From the NCBI GenBank assembly GCA_031277855.1, contig JAITLO010000022.1, positions 53,904 to 117,903 on the forward strand: a stretch of 64,000 bases of DNA, given 5' to 3'. The notes beneath the pieces were generated by a model. It worked only from the letters and a program-made list of their open reading frames with translations. It had not been told where the DNA came from and searched no databases. Source of the DNA: Acidovorax sp. (GTDB lineage Bacteria > Pseudomonadota > Gammaproteobacteria > Burkholderiales > Burkholderiaceae_C). Shown here one piece after another: positions 1 through 8,104 of this stretch. Position 1 is the first letter of the stretch; each line of letters opens with the position of its first letter. The translations under genes and the position numbers were made by a program.

Positions 1-1866
1 AAAAAAGCACCAGGCACTGCTCTCGCCCCGGCCGCTTTTGGCGCCATACACGGCCGCATGCGCGCCCTGCAACAGGGCGGCCGTGGTCGAGGCATGCTCC
101 GGAAACATGCAAATGCCGGCGCTGACGCTGACCACCACGGCAAAACCATCCGGCGAATGCCAGGGCTGGGCTGCGGCGCGGATCAGACGGTCTGCAATCT
201 CCTGTGCATCGGCCCGGCTTTGCAGATGGCGGGCCACGACGATGATTTCATCGCCGGCCATGCGGCCAATCATGTCGCCGGGGCGCAGCGCGGTCTGCAC
301 CTGGCGGGCGATGTGCTTGAGCACCTCGTCTCCCACCATATGGCCATAGCTGTCGTTGACGTCCTTGAAACGGTCCAGGTTCAGCAGCAGCACGGCCATG
401 GTTTCACCGCTGTCGCGGGCCTGCTGCACCGTGCGCTCCATCTCCTGGCCAAACCAGGTGCGGTTGGACAGGCCGGTCAGGGGATCGCGGTGGGCCAGGA
501 ACTCCAGGCGCTGCTGCTGCGCCTTCTCTTCCGAGATGTCGGTGAACATGCAGACATAGTGGGTCACGGCGCCCTGGCCGTCGCGCACCGAGCTCAGCGA
601 CATGCGCTCGGGGAAGACTTCACCGTTTTTGCGCCGGTTCCAGATCTCGCCGCGCCAGTGGCCAGTCTGCTCCAGCGATGCCCACATCTCGGCATAGAAG
701 TTCGGGCCATGGCGGCCCGACTTGAACATGCGCGGCGTCTTGCCCAGCATCTCCTGCTCGGTGTAGCCCAGCAGGCGGGTGAAGGCGGCATTCACCGACA
801 GGATGCGGCTGCGCGCATCGGTCACCACCACACCCTCCATGGTGTTGTCCACCACGCTGGCGGCCAGACGCAGCCGGTCTTGCTCCAGGCGCTGGGCCGT
901 CTGGTCGGTGATGATGCCGGAGAAACGCACCACCCTGCCCTGTGCATCCAGATGGCGCGTGCCCCTGGCCTGGAACCAGCGGTAGACACCATCAAAGCAA
1001 TGCACACGGGCAGTGACTTCAAACAACACCCCGGTCTGCATGGAACGCTCCACGGCCCGGCGCACCAGCTCACGGTCCTCCGGGTGCACCACATGTTTGA
1101 AACGCAGATCACGCCCCAGGTCATCGCCGGTGTAGCGCACCATGGCGGCCACCCCGTCGGAGAAGGTGTAGCAGCGACGCTCCATGTCCCAGTCCCACAT
1201 ACCGCTGCCGCTGCCATCCAGAGCCAGGCGCAACTGGTGGGCGTTGAAGGCCAGTGCCCGCCGCGCCGCCTCGATTTCGCTGACGTCCTGCAGCACATAC
1301 ACCAGCACGGGTTCACCATGCTGGTCGCGCACCACGGCCACGGTGCACAGCACGGTGAAGACCTGGCCGGTACTGGCATGGCGCAGGCTGCGCTGGTCCT
1401 GGAAGTGATCGAGCTCGTTCGAGAGCAGGCGCTCTACCTGGCCCTGGGCGTCCTGCGGGTCGGCCGAAGGTGCCAGCACGCGAAAGTCCCGCAGCACCAG
1501 CTCCGACAGCGACAGGCCCAGCATGCGGCACAGCCGGCCATTGGCCCACAGCACATGGCCGGACACGGGGTCCACCCGGGCAATGCCCGCGGGGGCATGG
1601 CGCACGATGTGGAAAAACTCCTGCATGGTGGCGGCACGCTGGGCTTCGGCGCGCATCATGCGATGCATCTGCCATGCGGCCAGCAAACCGGTGATGAAGA
1701 CGAAAAGATAGATCGACCAGCGATGCAAGGCCGTGGGGTTGATCTTCCCTGCGGTCCAGTGGGGCAGCAATGTGTCGGCCACACCAAACCACAACAGGCC
1801 AAAGACCAGATAAAAAACCATGGCGCGCCAGGGCGCCATATGGGGGACTGAGCCCTCGTGCTGCAT
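1..1866 (-). CDS. PAS-GGDEF diguanylate cyclase, membrane anchored, 3' end outside the window
   Basis: The frame starts at the ATG complementary to 1864-1866, after a GAGGAC Shine-Dalgarno-like stretch, and is open to the window edge (622 codons, no stop). Two hydrophobic segments lie near residues 16-30 and 50-66. They are followed by three PAS-type sensory blocks, recognisable by sentences such as HAPAGIARVDP, LALDGSGSGMWDWD and VVDNTMEGVVVTDA. A GGDEF domain follows, beginning near HRDPLTGLSNR. The active-site signature reads AGDEI (residues 537-541), and RPGD lies exactly five residues upstream, matching the product-inhibition (I) site. The family makes cyclic di-GMP from two GTP. AGDEF-type signatures are usually active, but the final Ile is less common. 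An EAL domain could follow outside the window. Divergent from purU. Confidence 0.85.
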   Translation of the reverse strand, partial: MQHEGSVPHMAPWRAMVFYLVFGLLWFGVADTLLPHWTAGKINPTALHRWSIYLFVFITGLLAAWQMHRMMRAEAQRAATMQEFFHIVRHAPAGIARVDPVSGHVLWANGRLCRMLGLSLSELVLRDFRVLAPSADPQDAQGQVERLLSNELDHFQDQRSLRHASTGQVFTVLCTVAVVRDQHGEPVLVYVLQDVSEIEAARRALAFNAHQLRLALDGSGSGMWDWDMERRCYTFSDGVAAMVRYTGDDLGRDLRFKHVVHPEDRELVRRAVERSMQTGVLFEVTARVHCFDGVYRWFQARGTRHLDAQGRVVRFSGIITDQTAQRLEQDRLRLAASVVDNTMEGVVVTDARSRILSVNAAFTRLLGYTEQEMLGKTPRMFKSGRHGPNFYAEMWASLEQTGHWRGEIWNRRKNGEVFPERMSLSSVRDGQGAVTHYVCMFTDISEEKAQQQRLEFLAHRDPLTGLSNRTWFGQEMERTVQQARDSGETMAVLLLNLDRFKDVNDSYGHMVGDEVLKHIARQVQTALRPGDMIGRMAGDEIIVVARHLQSRADAQEIADRLIRAAAQPWHSPDGFAVVVSVSAGICMFPEHASTTAALLQGAHAAVYGAKSGRGESSAWCFF

Positions 1867-1919
1867 GTATGTCCTCAATCCCGTGGCCCACCCCAGCTTG
1901 CTGCGACAATCGCGGGGCT

Positions 1920-2768
1920 ATGACCCAAGCCTACATTCTTACTCTCTCGTGCCCTGACCGCCGTGGCCTGGTGCATGCTGTATCCGGCTTCTTGCTGGAA
2001 CAGGGCGCCAATATTGAAGAGGCGGCCCAGTACAACGACAACATCACCGGTCTGTTCTTCATGCGCGTGCAATTCGCCTGCGACAGCCAGGATCTGTCCT
2101 CGCTGAAGGCAGCCACTGCGCAAATGGCAGAGCCCTATCAGATGCAGTGGAGCCTGCACGCCAATTCAGAAGCCATGAAGACCGTGATCCTGGTCAGCAA
2201 GGAAGGCCACTGCCTCAACGACTTGCTGTTCCGCTGGAAGTCCGGTCTCTTGCCCGTGGACATCCGCGCCATCATCAGCAACCACCGCGAGTTCTATCAA
2301 CTCGCTGCCAGCTACAACATTCCCTTCCACTACATCCCGGTGACGGCTGCCACCAAGGCCCAGGCCGAAGCACGCCAGCTGGAGATTATCGAGGCGGAAG
2401 GAGCCGAGCTGGTGGTACTTGCACGATATATGCAAGTCCTGTCGGACAATATGTGTCAAAAACTGTCTGGCCGTGCTATCAATATTCACCACAGCTTTTT
2501 GCCCAGCTTCAAGGGTGCCAAGCCCTACTACCAGGCCCATGACCGTGGTGTGAAGCTGATAGGTGCAACTGCCCACTACGTGACAGCAGACCTGGATGAA
2601 GGCCCCATCATCGAGCAGGACGTGGCCCGCGCCGACCACACAGACACCGTGGAAGACCTCACTGCACGCGGCCGCGACACCGAAAGCCAGGTGCTGGCCC
2701 GCGCCGTGAAGTGGCACAGCGAGCACCGCGTAATCTTGAACGGCAGCAAGACCGTCGTTTTCCGCTGA
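1920..2768 (+). CDS. purU: Formyltetrahydrofolate deformylase
   Basis: A 282-residue protein of the usual PurU length. It hydrolyses 10-formyltetrahydrofolate to formate and tetrahydrofolate in the cytoplasm, feeding formate to purine synthesis and balancing one-carbon pools. Residues 1 to about 85 are an ACT domain (YILTLSCPDRRGLVHAVSGF), a site of amino acid control in this family. The rest is a formyltransferase-type hydrolase fold. The motif INIHHSFLPSFKGAKPY carries N188 and H190, and DLDEGPI carries D226, the expected catalytic set. The reading frame stays open upstream to 1770, but that stretch lies antisense to the 5' end of the neighbouring diguanylate cyclase; the ATG at 1920 gives the conserved N-terminus. 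Confidence 0.95.
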   Translation: MTQAYILTLSCPDRRGLVHAVSGFLLEQGANIEEAAQYNDNITGLFFMRVQFACDSQDLSSLKAATAQMAEPYQMQWSLHANSEAMKTVILVSKEGHCLNDLLFRWKSGLLPVDIRAIISNHREFYQLAASYNIPFHYIPVTAATKAQAEARQLEIIEAEGAELVVLARYMQVLSDNMCQKLSGRAINIHHSFLPSFKGAKPYYQAHDRGVKLIGATAHYVTADLDEGPIIEQDVARADHTDTVEDLTARGRDTESQVLARAVKWHSEHRVILNGSKTVVFR

Positions 2769-2778
2769 CACTGCCAGC

Positions 2779-3717
2779 ATGTTCACGCCAGCCCCGAAAT
2801 CCTCGTCCTTGGCGGTCACCACACCGCCTCAGGCGTACTTCAACAGCAGTGCGGCGCGGCGTATTCCGCCAATCCAGTGCCTGCTCACTTTCGAGGCACT
2901 GGCGCGACTGCGCAGCGTGACGCTGACGGCCGAGGAGCTGTGCGTCACACCCAGCGCCGTCAGCCACCGCGTCAAGCAGCTGGAGCAAGCCCTGGGCACA
3001 CGCTTGTTCGGGCGGGCGGATTTTTCGCTCACCACCGATGGCAGCGCCTACCTGGCCCAGGTGCGTGAAGGCCTGGGCGCGTTGCAGCGCTTTCCCGGCG
3101 CCAGCATGCCCACGGGCAGGCGCCGGCTGAAACTGGCCGTCACGCCCACGTTTGCGCGCTGCGTGCTGATTCCCCGGCTGAGCCAGTTCACCACGGCCTA
3201 CCCTGAAATCGATCTGACGCTGCAGGTCGCCATTCCACTACTGGATGTGGTGGCCGAGGACGCCGACCTGATGGTGCGCTACGGCCCCGGCCACTATGCC
3301 GATGTGGAGCACCTGGAAATCGTCCGCGACGTGCTCACTCCGCTGGCCTCGCCCGCTTTTGTGCGCGAGTACGGCCCTTTCGACAGCCCTGCCGATCTGG
3401 AGGGCGTGCCCCTGCTGCGCAGCCCGCTGGAACCCTGGCGCACCTGGCTGGACGCCGTGGGCCTGGACTGGCCCGAACCCTCCGAGGGCTCGCAGTTCAA
3501 CGACATCGGCCTGATGTGCGACGCCGCCTCCGCCGGCATGGGCGTGGCGCCGGTGCGCCTCAAGCTGGGCGCCCCCTGGCTGGACAACGGCCTGCTGGTG
3601 CGCCTGTTCGATGTGGATGTACCCAGCCCCCACGCCCACTATCTGTGCTGGAAGACCGGCACCATGGACCGCTGGGAATGCGCGGCCTTTGCCGAGTGGA
3701 TCAGCAAGGCCATCTGA
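2779..3717 (+). CDS. LysR-family transcriptional regulator, GcvA-like
   Basis: 312 residues. After a short variable leader, the winged helix-turn-helix begins near residue 30 (RRIPPIQCLLTFEALARL) and includes LCVTPSAVSHRVKQLEQALG, the recognition region typical of the GcvA/AmpR branch. The C-terminal two thirds are a periplasmic-binding-protein-like effector domain. It lies 10 bp downstream of purU on the same strand, so co-transcription is possible, although GcvA-type regulators often control a divergent partner and none is present. The ligand and targets cannot be read from the sequence. The ATG at 2779 is the only early Met in frame; no clear ribosome binding site is visible, so the true start may be an alternative codon downstream. 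Confidence 0.85.
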   Translation: MFTPAPKSSSLAVTTPPQAYFNSSAARRIPPIQCLLTFEALARLRSVTLTAEELCVTPSAVSHRVKQLEQALGTRLFGRADFSLTTDGSAYLAQVREGLGALQRFPGASMPTGRRRLKLAVTPTFARCVLIPRLSQFTTAYPEIDLTLQVAIPLLDVVAEDADLMVRYGPGHYADVEHLEIVRDVLTPLASPAFVREYGPFDSPADLEGVPLLRSPLEPWRTWLDAVGLDWPEPSEGSQFNDIGLMCDAASAGMGVAPVRLKLGAPWLDNGLLVRLFDVDVPSPHAHYLCWKTGTMDRWECAAFAEWISKAI

Positions 3718-3793
3718 GCCCGATTCTTTGGCAAAAACAAGCACTCACGCAGCACACACATGCGTAGATAGCTCTCTTTTTTGAAGCAACACC

Positions 3794-5782
3794 ATGACCG
3801 TGCCGCAAGACCTCGCCTTCAAAAAACGCTACCCCACGCTGGAGCAAAACGAGGTCCTCAACGCCACGGCCAGCTCGGTGCTGATCAACGCCCTGGCCGG
3901 CACGGGCAAGACCACCACCCTGGCCATCAAGGCGGCCGATCTGATCCGCCACCGCGGTGCCAGCCGCGTGTTGATGCTGGCCTATTCCGATGCCGGCCTG
4001 GCTGCCATGGCCCAGCGTCTGCAGCAGTTTGCGCCGCAGGCCGCACCGGCGCTGCAGATTCTGACGGTGGAGCAGCTGTGCGCCCAGTTGCTGCAGGAGC
4101 AGGGCGACCCGCTGCTGTGCATCACCGCGCCGCTGCAGCGCCAGCTGCTGATACGCCAGGCCCACACCGCCCTGCGCCAGGACCGCGCCCTGGACGCCAC
4201 ACCCGAGCTGGACGATTTTCTGGCGCGCGAGCTGGATGTGCAGGCCTTTTTGCGCTTCGAAGCCCTGGCCAAGCAACAGCTGCTGCTGCGCAATATCGAA
4301 GACGCAGCCATGAGCGCCCTGCACTACTGCCGCGAGCATGCGCTGGACTATGGCCTGTACCTGCTGCTGACCAGGTACGAGCGCCTGCGCCTGGGGCCCA
4401 ATGACGAGCCCCTGTTCTACACCCCGGGCGACTGCACCTACGAGATTGCACGCCAGCTGTGCGAGCTGGACTTTGACCAGGGCTTCGCTCCGCTGCAGGG
4501 CCGCTTCGATGCTGTGCTGTTCGACGAGCTGCAGGATCTGGACGAGGCCGCCCTGCTGGTGCTGCACCAGCTGGTGCGCGGCGGCAACGGGCGGTTTGTG
4601 GGTGCCGGCGACTTCAACCAGCATATTCTGGCCGGCGCTTTTTCGGTGTTTGGTGACGGCCAGGCCCGCATACGCCAGGCATTGCCGGCCGATACCCAGG
4701 TGCTGTCGCTCACCACCACCTACCGCTTTGGCAGCCGCATCTGCCAGGCACTGAACCCCTTGTTTGCGGTGGATTTTTCGTCCCACTATCCACGCAAGCC
4801 GGCCTGGTTCGAGGCACTGCGCTACCGCGACGAGGCCGACTGCGCCCGCCAGCTGCTGGCCCTGCACCAGCGCGTGCTGCAGCTGGAGCCGGACAGCCAT
4901 GGCCAGCCACCGGTGCTACATGTGGTGCTGCGCGCGCCCGAGGATTCGGTGCTGCTGGAATGGGTGTTTGCCCACGAAGGCGTGCACTACGCCTGCAAGG
5001 GCATGCCACTCTTCTACCAACGTCCCGAGCTGGCCCTGGTGCTCGCACTGATGGCCGCCATGCCCGGCTGCCGCAGCAGCGACTTGCTGAGCCAGGGCAT
5101 CATCAGCCGCGCCATCACAGGGCTGCAACGCTATGTGCGCCGCGGCCAGGCCCCCGATGGCGATCAACTGGCCAATGGACTGTTCGACATGCAGGCCCTG
5201 GGCAACGATGAGATCGGGTTCGACAGCAAGGCCGTGGCCGCACAGCTGCTGGGCCGGCCCGACAAGCTGCGCCATTTTCTGGTCCACGCCAGCCCGGCAC
5301 CCCATGCCCCCGTGGCCTCGCCCCTGATAGCCCAGCTGTTGGCCCTGCCCCCCGAGGCCTGTGCCGATGCCGGCGCACTGTGCCAACACCCGCTGTTGCT
5401 GCAGTTCTTTGAACAAGCCCCCATCAGCCCGCAGGCGCTGCGCAGCTGCCTGGACAGCCTGCAGGCCCTGGCCCGCATCTGCACCGGCCTGGCTGTGGAC
5501 GAATTCCTGGGCCGACTCACGCTGATGGTCCAGGCCAGCATCCAGCAGCACCAGCAGCGCGAAATCCCCAGCCTGCAACTGCTCACCGTGGAACGCTGCA
5601 AAGGCCATGAATACGAGAACGTGGCCGTGCCCCTGGTGGAACGCGGACGCTTTCCCCGCAGCGTGGCCCGCCAAGACGCCTACCGCGAGCGCAATATGCT
5701 GTATGTGGCCATGACCCGGGCCAGCAAACGGCTGTGGCTGCTGGAGGGGGAACAGCGGCCGGTCAGCCCGGGGCCGGTGTAG
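3794..5782 (+). CDS. UvrD/Rep-like superfamily 1 DNA helicase
   Basis: 662 residues with the superfamily 1A motifs in order. These are a Q-motif-like TLEQNEVLNA (15-24), Walker A AGTGKTT (35-41, K39), Walker B DELQD (244-248), a motif III region GAGDFNQHI, motif IV/V-like text near LLTVERCKGHEYENV, and motif VI YVAMTRA (637-643). It is shorter than UvrD or Rep (about 670-720) and lacks their basic C-terminal tail, so it is a family member of unknown process rather than one of those two. An N-terminal ATPase with 3'-5' unwinding in repair or replication restart is the usual role. It stands alone between the LysR gene and a repeat-rich gap. Broad 'UvrD-helicase domain-containing protein' is the safe name. 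Confidence 0.88.
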   Translation: MTVPQDLAFKKRYPTLEQNEVLNATASSVLINALAGTGKTTTLAIKAADLIRHRGASRVLMLAYSDAGLAAMAQRLQQFAPQAAPALQILTVEQLCAQLLQEQGDPLLCITAPLQRQLLIRQAHTALRQDRALDATPELDDFLARELDVQAFLRFEALAKQQLLLRNIEDAAMSALHYCREHALDYGLYLLLTRYERLRLGPNDEPLFYTPGDCTYEIARQLCELDFDQGFAPLQGRFDAVLFDELQDLDEAALLVLHQLVRGGNGRFVGAGDFNQHILAGAFSVFGDGQARIRQALPADTQVLSLTTTYRFGSRICQALNPLFAVDFSSHYPRKPAWFEALRYRDEADCARQLLALHQRVLQLEPDSHGQPPVLHVVLRAPEDSVLLEWVFAHEGVHYACKGMPLFYQRPELALVLALMAAMPGCRSSDLLSQGIISRAITGLQRYVRRGQAPDGDQLANGLFDMQALGNDEIGFDSKAVAAQLLGRPDKLRHFLVHASPAPHAPVASPLIAQLLALPPEACADAGALCQHPLLLQFFEQAPISPQALRSCLDSLQALARICTGLAVDEFLGRLTLMVQASIQQHQQREIPSLQLLTVERCKGHEYENVAVPLVERGRFPRSVARQDAYRERNMLYVAMTRASKRLWLLEGEQRPVSPGPV

Positions 5783-6183
5783 CGCTCTTTGCCTTGCGCA
5801 TTGGCTCGCATGCGTTTTCGCGCCAGATTCGGCTGCAGCGCAGAGTTTGCATTCCGAGGCCGGGACTCGCCCCGGCAGGCGACCTACCTTGTTGCTCGCA
5901 CAACAAGGTAGGCCAAAAATGCGCCCCTGCTATCCCCGACCCCTGCGCTATCGCGCCGGGGCAACCTGCGTCACCCAACACACAGGGCCTGCCGCAGAAC
6001 TCTCTGCGCGCTTTCAGCGCTCCGCTCGAACAACCGCGGCAAGTCAGTTGACGAAGCATGGCTGTCCTGCGGCAGCCATGCGGCCTTGTGTGCTGCGCGC
6101 CGCAGGCGTGTATAGAAGGGGGAAGACAGGGGGCCGGATACCTGCCTTGCATGGGCTGCGCCATACCCACAACGCAAAAAACT
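5783..6183. repeat. Gene-free block with hairpins, resembling a composite intergenic repeat
   Basis: I see no credible gene here. The block contains a perfect 12-bp inverted repeat with a 6-base loop at 5883-5912 (CCTACCTTGTTG/CAACAAGGTAGG) and, after it, pieces such as CGCTTTCAGCGCTCCGCTCG and AGTCAGTTGACGAAGC. I remember a similar order of parts (palindrome, 'GGCAACCTGCG', 'CTGCGCTCGGAC', 'GTCAGNTNACGAAGC') from a large repeat found many times in betaproteobacterial genomes. That identification is from memory and unverified. The same-strand gene before it (helicase) ends at 5782, so the first hairpin could also act in 3'-end processing. Confidence 0.5.
5883..5912. repeat. Perfect 12-bp inverted repeat, 6-base loop
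   Basis: CCTACCTTGTTG and CAACAAGGTAGG flank CTCGCA. It is not followed by a T-run on either strand, so it is not a standard intrinsic terminator. It appears to be the core palindrome of the composite repeat block around it. Confidence 0.75.
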
Positions 6184-6194
6184 GGCGCAGCCCA
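6152..6194. repeat. Perfect 12-bp inverted repeat, 19-base loop
   Basis: TGGGCTGCGCCA (6152-6163) and TGGCGCAGCCCA (6183-6194) are exact complements. The right arm overlaps the left end of repeat copy A. No T-run follows. Confidence 0.75.
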
Positions 6195-6295
6195 AATCAG
6201 AGACACCGCGCAAGGGCCGCCCCGCCGCGCTGGTGTCGTCCCTACGGCGCATAGCGCCAGAGAGGGGGAAGGCGCCGCAGGCGACTCAGGGGGTG
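6184..6295 (+). repeat. CCCTGAG intergenic hairpin repeat, copy A
   Basis: Shares with the copies at 13.5, 15.0 and 44.3 kb the ordered blocks CACCGCGCAAGGGCCG, a GCTGGTG..GTCC block, an inner C-rich/GAGAGGGGGAAG block and a terminal CTCAGGGGG. In this copy the left arm of the inner hairpin is altered (GTCCCTACGGCG), so the stem is imperfect. The CTCAGGGGG end points towards glcD and stops 65 bp before its start codon. It is the only copy here that faces a gene's 5' end. Confidence 0.8.
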
Positions 6296-6360
6296 ATTTC
6301 ACAAACCACTTCAAGAAAACTCACGCACAGCCCCACGCCCTTCCTCTACAGTGGCGGGCT

Positions 6361-7857
6361 ATGAGCTCCGCCAGCCCCACTCCCAGCGCCCCAGAACGCG
6401 CTGCCCGCCAAGCCCAAGTGGTTGCCGCCCTAGGCGTCCATGTACCCGCCCATGCCCTGCTCTACCAGAGTGAGGACACCACACCCTACGAGTGCGATGG
6501 CCTCACGGCCTACCGCCAGCGCCCGCTGGTGGTCTGCCTGCCGGAAACCTATGAGCAGGTGCAGGCCGTGCTCAAGGCCTGCCATGCGCTGCAGGTGCCC
6601 GTGGTGGCGCGCGGTGCAGGCACGGGGCTGTCTGGCGGCGCCATGCCCCATGCCATGGGGGTGACGTTGTCGCTGGCCAAGTTCAACAAGATTCTGAAAG
6701 TCGATGCCTACAGCCGCACGGCCCTGGTGCAGTGCGGTGTGCGCAATCTGGCCATCAGCGAGGCCGCCGCGCCCCATGGCCTGTACTACGCCCCCGACCC
6801 CAGCAGCCAGATTGCCTGCACCATAGGCGGCAATGTGGCCGAGAACTCCGGCGGCGTGCACTGCCTCAAATACGGTCTCACCGTGCACAACGTGCTCAAG
6901 GTGAAGGGCTTCACTATCGAAGGCGATGCGGTGGAATTCGGCTCCGACGCGCTGGACGCACCCGGCTACGACCTGCTGGCCGCCATGATTGGCAGCGAAG
7001 GCATGCTGGCCGTGGCCACCGAGGTCACCGTCAAGCTCATCCCCAAGCCCCAGCTGGCGCGCTGCATCATGGCCAGCTTTGACGATGTGCGCAAAGCCGG
7101 CGATGCCGTGGCCGCAGTGATTGCGGCAGGCATCATTCCGGCCGGGCTGGAGATGATGGACAAGCCCATGACCGCCGCCGTGGAAGACTTTGTGCGCGCC
7201 GGCTACGACCTCACGGCCGAGGCCATTTTGCTGTGCGAATCCGACGGCACGCCCGAAGAGGTGGAAGAGGAAATCGGCCGCATGAGCGCCGTGCTGACCG
7301 CCGCCGGCGCCACCGCCATCACGGTGAGCAACAGCGAGGAAGAGCGCATGCGCTTTTGGAGCGGGCGCAAAAACGCCTTCCCCGCCAGCGGCCGCATCAG
7401 CCCGGACTATATGTGCATGGACTCCACCATCCCCCGCAAGCGCCTGGCCGACATCCTGCTGGCCATTCAGGAGATGGAGAAGAAATACCAGCTGCGCTGC
7501 GCCAATGTGTTCCATGCCGGCGACGGCAATCTCCATCCCTTGATTCTGTTTGATGCCAACGATGCCGACGAGCTGCACCGCTGCGAGCTGTTCGGCGCCG
7601 ACATTCTGGAAACCAGCGTAGCCATGGGCGGCACGGTAACGGGCGAACACGGCGTGGGCGTGGAAAAGCTCAACAGCATGTGCACCCAGTTCACCACCGA
7701 GGAAAACCTGCAGATGTTTGCCCTCAAGGCGGCGTTTGACCCGGCCGGCCTGCTCAACCCCGGCAAGGTGATTCCCACCCACAACCGCTGCGCCGAGTAC
7801 GGCAAGATGCTGGTGCGCGGCGGCCAGATCAGCCACCCCGATCTGCCGCGGTTTTAA
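6361..7857 (+). CDS. glcD: FAD-linked oxidase, glycolate oxidase subunit GlcD type
   Basis: 498 residues from the ATG at 6361; the frame remains open upstream but there only crosses repeat sequence. The N-terminal half is a PCMH-type FAD-binding domain, with RGAGTGLSGGAMP as the pyrophosphate loop and DPSSQIACTIGGNVAENSGG as the second flavin contact. The C-terminal half is the FAD-oxidase C domain containing NVFHAGDGNLHP, where the histidines bind metal and substrate, and GEHGVGVEK. In the family GlcD, GlcE and GlcF together oxidise glycolate to glyoxylate at the membrane. No glcE or glcF lies next to it here, so they are elsewhere or this is a related D-2-hydroxyacid dehydrogenase. Its upstream region is mostly repeat, leaving about 65 bp for a promoter. 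Confidence 0.85.
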   Translation: MSSASPTPSAPERAARQAQVVAALGVHVPAHALLYQSEDTTPYECDGLTAYRQRPLVVCLPETYEQVQAVLKACHALQVPVVARGAGTGLSGGAMPHAMGVTLSLAKFNKILKVDAYSRTALVQCGVRNLAISEAAAPHGLYYAPDPSSQIACTIGGNVAENSGGVHCLKYGLTVHNVLKVKGFTIEGDAVEFGSDALDAPGYDLLAAMIGSEGMLAVATEVTVKLIPKPQLARCIMASFDDVRKAGDAVAAVIAAGIIPAGLEMMDKPMTAAVEDFVRAGYDLTAEAILLCESDGTPEEVEEEIGRMSAVLTAAGATAITVSNSEEERMRFWSGRKNAFPASGRISPDYMCMDSTIPRKRLADILLAIQEMEKKYQLRCANVFHAGDGNLHPLILFDANDADELHRCELFGADILETSVAMGGTVTGEHGVGVEKLNSMCTQFTTEENLQMFALKAAFDPAGLLNPGKVIPTHNRCAEYGKMLVRGGQISHPDLPRF

Positions 7858-7975
7858 ACGCCTTTTCGCAGCGTGCGCCAGCGCAGGCGCACCCTCTCTT
7901 CACCTTGCCCACCTCCTACCGCATGCATGCGGTGGCGCCGCTGCATGGCTGCGCCCGGTGGCTGACCCGTTAAAA

Positions 7976-8011
7976 ACCAACCGGTCAGTAACAATCTTGA
8001 CCTAGCTCAAG
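7976..8011. promoter_or_regulatory. Candidate operators upstream of the efflux operon
   Basis: Two dyads lie side by side. ACCAACCGGTCAGT (7976-7989) has the AC..ACCGGT..GT symmetry seen in many TetR-family operators. CTTGACCTAGCTCAAG (7996-8011) is a second imperfect palindrome that contains a TTGACC -35-like hexamer. They precede the outer-membrane factor gene by about 95 bp. No TetR or MerR gene is adjacent, so any regulator would be encoded elsewhere. Confidence 0.4.
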
Positions 8012-8104
8012 ACCGTTCATCCCTCGCATCTGCACACTGTCTGCAAGCTGCCCACAGCCATGTCCCATGGCTTGCCTGGGGCAGGCCGTTTGGGATGCAT
8101 TGCG

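Noticed and set aside
58..1851. A 597-codon open frame on the plus strand
   Set aside because: It is antisense to the PAS-GGDEF gene, His- and Gln-rich, without recognisable motifs, and arises from the GC-rich codon bias of the real gene.
5883..5912. Intrinsic terminator for the helicase gene
   Set aside because: The stem is perfect but no T-run follows, and it is 100 bp past the stop within a repeat-like block.
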